This document shows positions 1-2,942 of a DNA stretch of 6,099 bases, one piece after another. The notes beneath the pieces are model-generated. The model was not told the DNA's origin. It saw nothing but the letters and a program-made list of their open reading frames with translations, and made no database searches. The translations under genes and the position numbers were made by a program. Position 1 is the stretch's first letter, and the number at the start of each line of letters is the position of its first letter. This DNA is from XYB2-FULL-45-11 sp964360375 (GTDB taxonomy: Bacteria; Patescibacteriota; Patescibacteriia; UBA9934; GWF2-40-263), in NCBI GenBank assembly GCA_964360375.1, contig CAYHWG010000055.1, positions 1 to 6,099 on the forward strand, read 5' to 3'.

Positions 1-28
1 GAAGGTTCGAATCCTTCTCTGCCCACCA
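1..28 (+). tRNA. tRNA 3' end (partial, isotype unresolved)
   Basis: The window opens inside a tRNA. The T arm is complete: a 5-bp stem GAAGG/CCTTC (1-5 and 13-17) around the loop TTCGAAT. The 3' acceptor strand TCTGCCC (18-24), discriminator A25 and an encoded CCA (26-28) follow. The missing 5' acceptor strand should therefore read GGGCAGA. The anticodon lies outside the window, so the isotype cannot be read. A tyrosine tRNA would fit the common bacterial Tyr-Gly-Thr tRNA order, since tRNA-Thr follows, but this is only a guess. Confidence 0.9.
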
Positions 29-67
29 TTCGACTATCGTTATTTTGCTATTTAAGATAGTCGAATG
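27..67 (+). repeat. Inverted repeat abutting the tRNA CCA end
   Basis: A perfect 12-bp inverted repeat (27-38 with 56-67; arm ATTCGACTATC preceded by the last C of CCA) encloses a 17-nt AT-rich loop. The stem includes the last two bases of the tRNA CCA. No T tract follows on the plus strand, so it is not a classical intrinsic terminator. It may be a 3'-end processing or stability hairpin, or the left edge of the repeat element that follows. Confidence 0.75.
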
Positions 68-87
68 CCCTGAGCTTGTCGAAGGAC
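61..87. repeat. CCTGAGCTTGTCGAAGG-type repeat, copy 1
   Basis: This 27-nt unit is repeated at 165-191 with only two differences (68 C/T and 80 C/T). Its core CCTGAGCTTGTCGAAGG is a weak hairpin-forming sequence. From general knowledge, similar repeats are scattered between genes in many Patescibacteria and other bacteria. This copy lies between the first tRNA and the GIY-YIG gene and is non-coding. Confidence 0.8.
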
Positions 88-111
88 CCATTGTGCTTTG
101 ACTCCAACCGC

Positions 112-132
112 TCATGGTCTTTGACCACATGA
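112..132. repeat. Imperfect hairpin, likely degenerate repeat
   Basis: TCATG (112-116) pairs with CATGA (128-132), and GTC (117-119) pairs with GAC (123-125). This leaves a 3-nt loop and a 2-nt bulge. The context CCGCTCATGG resembles the partner half often seen next to CCTGAGCTTGTCGAAGG-type repeats, so it is probably a decayed part of the same element. The family link is inference. Confidence 0.45.
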
Positions 133-145
133 CATTTAAGAGAAT

Positions 146-165
146 ATGTTGCAACATGTTGCAAT
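146..165 (+). repeat. Tandem 10-bp duplication over the start codon
   Basis: ATGTTGCAAC (146-155) is followed directly by ATGTTGCAAT (156-165). The first twelve bases are also a perfect palindrome (ATGTTGCAACAT). The duplication covers the start codon of the GIY-YIG gene. The second ATG at 156 is out of frame. Confidence 0.7.
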
Positions 166-445
166 CGAATGTCCTGAGCTTGTTGAAGGACAATGCTGTG
201 TCTATATTCTCGAATGTGTAGATGGTTCTTACTATGTTGGATTTACAACTAACATAAAAGAACGATTAATGAGACATCAAGAAAAAGATGCATCACTTTG
301 GACAACAGTTCGTGCGCCAGTCGTACTAGTTTACGTCGAAACACATTCGTCTCTCATGGAGGCGCGTCGTCGAGAATCTCAAATAAAGAAATGGACAAGA
401 GTGAAAAAAGAACGGCTCATTTCAGGAGAATGGCAAAAGCAGTAA
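146..445 (+). CDS. GIY-YIG domain protein with repeat-encoded N-terminus
   Basis: A 99-residue single-domain member of the GIY-YIG nuclease superfamily (the small UhrB/UPF0213-like type). The GIY motif is VYI (19-21) and the YIG motif is YVG (30-32). R40 and E77 fall where the family's catalytic Arg and metal-binding Glu are expected. The superfamily cuts nucleic acids, but the role of these tiny stand-alone members is not established. An in-frame TAA at 137-139 and the lack of any later ATG before the domain fix the start at 146 (TTG at 149 is the only nearby alternative). No Shine-Dalgarno is evident; the upstream bases read AAGAGAAT. Residues 7-16 (IECPELVEGQ) are read from the second copy of the 27-nt repeat. 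The gene ends 6 bp before tRNA-Thr and sits between two tRNA genes, as an inserted cassette would. Confidence 0.85.
   Translation: MLQHVAIECPELVEGQCCVYILECVDGSYYVGFTTNIKERLMRHQEKDASLWTTVRAPVVLVYVETHSSLMEARRRESQIKKWTRVKKERLISGEWQKQ
165..191. repeat. CCTGAGCTTGTCGAAGG-type repeat, copy 2 (inside CDS)
   Basis: Second copy of the 27-nt unit at 61-87, with 25 of 27 positions identical. It is read in frame by the GIY-YIG gene and supplies residues 7-15, just before the catalytic domain. Confidence 0.8.
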
Positions 446-451
446 CTATTT

Positions 452-527
452 GCCGAAGTAGCTCAGTTGGTAGAGCAACGGTTTTGTAAACCGTAGGTCA
501 CGGGTTCGAGTCCCGTCTTCGGCTCCA
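452..527 (+). tRNA. tRNA-Thr (anticodon UGU)
   Basis: A complete cloverleaf. The acceptor is GCCGAAG/CTTCGGC (452-458 and 517-523) and the D stem is GCTC/GAGC. The anticodon stem ACGGT/ACCGT holds the loop TTTGTAA with anticodon TGT at 485-487. The variable loop has five bases. The T stem ACGGG/CCCGT holds the loop TTCGAGT, followed by discriminator T524 and an encoded CCA (525-527). UGU reads ACA and, by wobble, other threonine codons. It starts 6 bp after the GIY-YIG stop codon, so the two may share a transcript; no promoter is visible in the gap. Confidence 0.97.
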
Positions 528-528
528 C

Positions 529-560
529 CCTACGCTCTTGATTTGTATTGAGAACGTAGG
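529..560 (+). repeat. Hairpin next to the tRNA-Thr CCA end
   Basis: CCTACG (529-534) pairs with CGTAGG (555-560). After one C/A mismatch, TCTT (536-539) pairs with GAGA (550-553), the last pair being a wobble. The loop is 10 nt. It begins one base after the tRNA's CCA. No T run follows, so a 3'-processing or stability role is as plausible as termination. Confidence 0.6.
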
Positions 561-685
561 ATGTCCTCCATAACCTTAGCGAAGGACGGACGCATCGCTT
601 TCTTGTCATGAAGAGCTTCGGGTGGCAGGCCATCAATAAACGAAGAAGCTTTACAAATTACGTTTATATCCTTGACAGAAAAGGC
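530..685 (-). pseudogene. Open frame without a start, possible gene remnant
   Basis: On the minus strand the frame is open for 51 codons, from just after an in-frame TAA (686-688) to a TAG at 530-532. It reads protein-like, including the stretch FIDGLPPEALHDKKAM, but has no good start: the only in-frame ATG (593-595) would leave 21 residues. Part of the frame (RPSFAKVMED) is simply the translation of an intergenic repeat at 563-587. It overlaps the rpmG promoter in antisense. It may be the 3' remnant of a decayed gene or a chance open frame. I do not recognise a family. Confidence 0.25.
563..587. repeat. Intergenic palindromic repeat (CCTTAGCGAAGG core)
   Basis: GTCCT (563-567) pairs with AGGAC (583-587) and encloses the inner hairpin CCTT-AGCG-AAGG (574-585). 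It resembles a second class of short repeats often seen between genes in Patescibacteria. Only one copy lies in this window, so the family assignment rests on general recognition. Confidence 0.45.
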
Positions 686-700
686 TTATTCCCGTACACT
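672..700 (+). promoter_or_regulatory. Sigma-70-type promoter of rpmG
   Basis: A perfect -35 TTGACA (672-677) and a -10 TACACT (695-700, five of six consensus bases) are separated by exactly 17 bp. Transcription should start near 707, giving rpmG a leader of about 17 nt. The leader contains no recognisable Shine-Dalgarno sequence. Confidence 0.8.
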
Positions 701-723
701 TTCTCGGTAAATATTCAACCGAT

Positions 724-879
724 ATGTCACAAGATAATCTCATCAAATTGGAATGCAAAGAGTGCAAGCGCGTTGGATATCAGAGTCACAAAAACAAAAA
801 AACTCTGAAAGACCGACTGGAGCTCAACAAATTTTGCAAGTGGTGCAAAAAGCACATGATGCACAAAGAAACAAAATAA
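724..879 (+). CDS. rpmG: 50S ribosomal protein L33
   Basis: A 51-residue protein, the usual length for bacterial L33. It opens MSQDNLIKLECKECKRVGYQ and ends HKETK. The family features are all there: the NLIKLEC start, the basic HKNKK patch (22-26), RLELNKFC (31-38) and the KHxxHKETK end. Cysteines 11, 14, 38 and 41 form two CxxC pairs, the zinc-binding (C+) form of L33. L33 binds 23S rRNA near the E site of the large subunit. The gene has its own promoter 24 bp upstream of the ATG and its own terminator, so it is a single-gene unit. No Shine-Dalgarno precedes the ATG. In many bacteria rpmG lies beside tRNA-Trp, secE and nusG; here only tRNA genes are nearby. Confidence 0.95.
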   Translation: MSQDNLIKLECKECKRVGYQSHKNKKTLKDRLELNKFCKWCKKHMMHKETK

Positions 880-908
880 ACACTCGCCGCATGGCGAGTG
901 TTTTGTTT
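879..908 (+). terminator. Intrinsic terminator of rpmG
   Basis: The stem CACTCGCC/GGCGAGTG (881-888 and 893-900) has a 4-nt GCAT loop. Two further A-T pairs extend it, using the last A of the rpmG stop codon and the next base. TTTTGTTT follows. This is a textbook rho-independent terminator. The -10 box of the next gene lies only 15 bp beyond the stem. Confidence 0.9.
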
Positions 909-911
909 GAT

Positions 912-920
912 TGCTATAAT
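912..920 (+). promoter_or_regulatory. Extended -10 promoter, leaderless start
   Basis: A consensus TATAAT (915-920) is preceded by TGC (912-914), the extended -10 motif. At a 17-bp spacing the -35 position falls at 892-897 (TGGCGA), a poor match inside the rpmG terminator stem; an extended -10 can compensate for this. Seven bases separate the box from the ATG at 928, so transcription should begin at or next to the start codon. Confidence 0.7.
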
Positions 921-927
921 ACGTATC

Positions 928-2256
928 ATGCAAAAACTTTTTTTGTTTCTTGTGTTTTCCTTCTTTTTTCTCGTTTCTCCCTCGGGCTCTTTTGTCTTTG
1001 CGGATCAGTCTATGCAGGCTGTAGAAAAACAAAAAACACAGCTTCAACAACAATTACAAGCGTTGGAGACTCAGATTAATCAATTTGAGAAGGAATTGGT
1101 AAATATTAAAGGACAAAAAAACACCTTGCAAAATAAAATTGATCAATTAAAAAAACAACAAGCTGCTCTTAGTTTGCGTGTGAAAGCAACGACGCTACAG
1201 ATGAATGAGATGGCACAACAAATTTCAAACACACAAGCATTGATCAATCGCAATCAAGCACGCGCCTCCGTACTTGCATCACAAATTGGAGAACATTTGC
1301 GTTTCATCGAACAACACGATCATCATTCTTTGTTGTTTTTGTTTCTTTCCGAACACACACTTTTTGATTTTTTGGCTGAAATGCAAAAATATAAACATCT
1401 TTCCGTTAGTTTAACATCTATTTTATCTCAGACAAAACATGTCAATGAGGATTTAGCAACGGATAAAAAACAGTTGAATGAACAGCAAGATTCTGTTCAG
1501 CAACTTTTAACCATTCAACAGTTACAACAACAACAATTAAACGGTTCTGCGAGTGAGCAATCGGCTCTCTTGAAAAAAACAAAAGGAAAAGAAAAAAATT
1601 ATCAAGCATCGCTTTTGGACTCAAAAAAACAAGCAGCACAAATTCGTACGCGACTTTATCAACTTCTCGATGTCGGAAAACAAATCACGTTTGGCCAAGC
1701 GGTTGATATTGCGAAGTGGGTTTCTGCGCAAACAGGCGTGCGTGCCTCCTTTGTCCTTGCTATTCTCACGCAAGAGTCCAATTTAGGTCGTAACGTCGGT
1801 ACCTGTAATCGTCCCGGAGATCCTGCAAGCAAAAGCTGGAAAGTAATTATGAAACCGGAACGTGATCAGACACCATTTAAATTGATTACGTCAGAACTTG
1901 GTTTGGATCCGGACACAACAGCTGTATCATGTCCTATGCGTGATAAGAAAGGGAAACAGATCGGTTGGGGAGGGGCGATGGGACCGGCACAGTTTATTCC
2001 GTCGACTTGGATGGGGTATAAAGATAAGGTTACGGCTGTAACCGGGAAACGAGCAAATCCTTGGGATATTCGAGATGCATTTTTAGCGTCTGCCATGAAA
2101 CTTGGAGCGGGCGGTGCGACATCGGTGTCTGGAGAATGGGCTGCTGCCATGAAATATTTTTCAGGTTCCACAAATCCACGATTTCGTTTTTATGGAGATA
2201 ACGTGGTTTCTCTCGCAGAGCAATATCAAAAGGATATGGATGAGCTTTCAAAATAA
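928..2256 (+). CDS. Secreted coiled-coil lytic transglycosylase
   Basis: A 442-residue exported protein. Residues 1-25 form a signal peptide: MQK, a Phe/Leu-rich core, and a likely cut after SFVFA before D26. Residues 27 to about 245 are a long Lys/Gln-rich coiled coil like the N-terminal part of CwlO, PcsB and EnvC. From about 255 comes a lytic transglycosylase domain of the SLT/MltB type. E283 in ILTQESNLGRN is the expected catalytic Glu, and GGAMGPAQFIPSTW (348-361) is the conserved active-site segment. The family cleaves the MurNAc-GlcNAc bond of peptidoglycan and leaves 1,6-anhydro ends. C293 and C335 could form a disulfide outside the membrane. In-frame codons upstream of 928 (GTG at 898) lie in the rpmG terminator and before the TATAAT box, so ATG 928 is preferred. 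Fusion to a CwlO-like coil suggests control by a membrane partner such as FtsEX (inference). Confidence 0.88.
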   Translation: MQKLFLFLVFSFFFLVSPSGSFVFADQSMQAVEKQKTQLQQQLQALETQINQFEKELVNIKGQKNTLQNKIDQLKKQQAALSLRVKATTLQMNEMAQQISNTQALINRNQARASVLASQIGEHLRFIEQHDHHSLLFLFLSEHTLFDFLAEMQKYKHLSVSLTSILSQTKHVNEDLATDKKQLNEQQDSVQQLLTIQQLQQQQLNGSASEQSALLKKTKGKEKNYQASLLDSKKQAAQIRTRLYQLLDVGKQITFGQAVDIAKWVSAQTGVRASFVLAILTQESNLGRNVGTCNRPGDPASKSWKVIMKPERDQTPFKLITSELGLDPDTTAVSCPMRDKKGKQIGWGGAMGPAQFIPSTWMGYKDKVTAVTGKRANPWDIRDAFLASAMKLGAGGATSVSGEWAAAMKYFSGSTNPRFRFYGDNVVSLAEQYQKDMDELSK

Positions 2257-2279
2257 ATTGACCGTCATGGACGGTCAAT
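2257..2279. terminator. Bidirectional terminator between convergent genes
   Basis: A perfect 10-bp stem ATTGACCGTC/GACGGTCAAT (2257-2266 and 2270-2279) has a 3-nt loop. It starts at the base after the transglycosylase stop. The TGA of the opposing CBS gene (complement of 2265-2267) lies inside it, across stem and loop. T-rich flanks are modest: TTGAAATATTTT on the plus side and TTATTTTGAAAG on the minus side. Confidence 0.75.
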
Positions 2280-2726
2280 GTTGAAATATTTTCGTAAAAT
2301 TTCCATGTAAATTTTCCCGCGCTGGACCATTCCGATCACACGTCCATCTTTGACAACGGGAACTTGATGGACATTTCTTGCGACCATGAGCGCACCAATT
2401 TTTAAAATGGGAGTTTCCGGACTTGTCGAAATGAGTGTTTTTGACATGATTTCTTGAACCGTTCGTTTAGCTGTTTCTGTTATGCGGTCCACTTCTGCTT
2501 TTTCAAAATCGACATAGGATTCTGGATGAGCAAGCCAGTCACCATAGGAAGGAAACAATCCATGAAACAGATCTTTTTCTGAGAGAACACCAACGAGTGT
2601 TTCCTGTTCATCTACGACAGGTGCGGCAGATAGATGATGTTCCAAAAAAAACGCTGCCGCCTGTTTCCATGTCATGAGAGGCGAGAGTGTCGGAATCGGA
2701 CATTTCATCACATCAGCCACTTTCAT
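2265..2726 (-). CDS. Two-CBS-domain protein
   Basis: A 153-residue cytosolic protein made only of a CBS pair (Bateman module). The first CBS domain spans about residues 1-60, opening MKVADVM with the SAAPVVDEQETLVGVLSEKD core. The second spans about 88-148, with VQEIMSKTL and the HQVPVVKDGRVIGMVQRGKI core. CBS pairs usually bind adenosine nucleotides such as AMP, ATP or SAM and regulate a partner; stand-alone pairs have no assigned partner here. The start is firm, because an in-frame TAG lies six bases upstream of the ATG. No Shine-Dalgarno is visible. A weak promoter candidate (TTGCAT, 17 bp, TGTGAT) ends 8 bp before the ATG. It lies downstream of tRNA-Trp and its inverted repeat on the same strand, and it converges on the transglycosylase gene. 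Confidence 0.85.
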   Translation of the reverse strand: MKVADVMKCPIPTLSPLMTWKQAAAFFLEHHLSAAPVVDEQETLVGVLSEKDLFHGLFPSYGDWLAHPESYVDFEKAEVDRITETAKRTVQEIMSKTLISTSPETPILKIGALMVARNVHQVPVVKDGRVIGMVQRGKIYMEILRKYFNIDRP

Positions 2727-2766
2727 ATGCTTCTATCACACACCTTTTCCGAAAAGAATGCAAGCA

Positions 2767-2814
2767 AGACAATTGCCTCGGAACTTTATATCGTATGTTC
2801 CGAGGTAATTGTCT
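2767..2814 (-). repeat. 18-bp inverted repeat abutting the tRNA-Trp CCA end
   Basis: Bases 2767-2784 pair with 2797-2814 over 18 positions, all Watson-Crick except one G/T wobble (2775 with 2806), around a 12-nt AT-rich loop. On the minus strand it begins with the terminal A of the tRNA CCA. A moderately T-rich stretch (TTGCTTGCATTCTTTTC) follows, so it probably terminates tRNA-Trp, though the stem is long for an intrinsic terminator. It ends about 40 bp before the CBS gene. Confidence 0.75.
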
Positions 2815-2887
2815 GGCAGGGGCGGAGGGAATCGAACCCACGTCAAAGGTTTTGGAAACCTTCGTCCTACCATTGAACGACGCCCCT
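2814..2887 (-). tRNA. tRNA-Trp (anticodon CCA)
   Basis: A complete 74-nt cloverleaf on the minus strand. The acceptor AGGGGCG/CGCCCCT with discriminator G and an encoded CCA matches the usual bacterial tRNA-Trp acceptor. The D stem is GTTC/GGAC (one pair is a wobble). The anticodon stem AAGGT/ACCTT holds the loop TTCCAAA, with anticodon CCA at complement 2853-2855. The variable loop has four bases. One oddity is a T/T mismatch in the second pair of the T stem (opposite 2826 and 2840). It reads UGG. No suppressor or UGA-reading change is seen, in line with TGA being a stop here. Confidence 0.96.
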
Positions 2888-2902
2888 ATGGTAGCGATCG
2901 AG

Positions 2903-2908
2903 ATTATA
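2903..2908 (-). promoter_or_regulatory. -10 box of tRNA-Trp
   Basis: On the minus strand a consensus TATAAT lies 15 bp before the tRNA 5' end, in the 55-bp gap after recQ. The -35 region is poor: TTTACA is present but 23 bp away, and nothing good lies at 16-18 bp. The tRNA may have its own weak promoter, be read through from recQ, or both. Confidence 0.5.
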
Positions 2909-2942
2909 CAGGATGAGAGAAAAAATGGAAGTGTAAAAATTT

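Noticed and set aside
121..150. TTGACC (121-126) with TATGTT (145-150) as a GIY-YIG promoter
   Set aside because: The implied transcript would begin after the ATG at 146, with no in-frame start left. TTGACC is also part of the degenerate repeat hairpin.
29..200. CRISPR array
   Set aside because: There are only two copies of a 27-nt unit, 104 bp apart, with other repeats between and one copy translated. No regular spacers and no cas genes are present.
608..808. Plus-strand 66-codon frame across the rpmG promoter
   Set aside because: It overlaps rpmG in another frame, crosses its promoter and resembles no known protein. rpmG is the clear gene there.
898..927. GTG at 898 as the transglycosylase start (ten extra residues)
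   Set aside because: It lies inside the rpmG terminator and upstream of the TATAAT box. The ATG at 928 begins directly with a good signal peptide.
1495..1545. Gln-rich CAA tract as an unstable repeat
   Set aside because: The codons are interspersed with others and fit the heptad-rich coiled coil. No pure tract is long enough to suggest slippage.
2814..2887. Recoded UGA (tryptophan) genetic code
   Set aside because: The tRNA-Trp anticodon is CCA, TGA ends the CBS and aminotransferase genes, and no in-frame TGA is seen in any gene.
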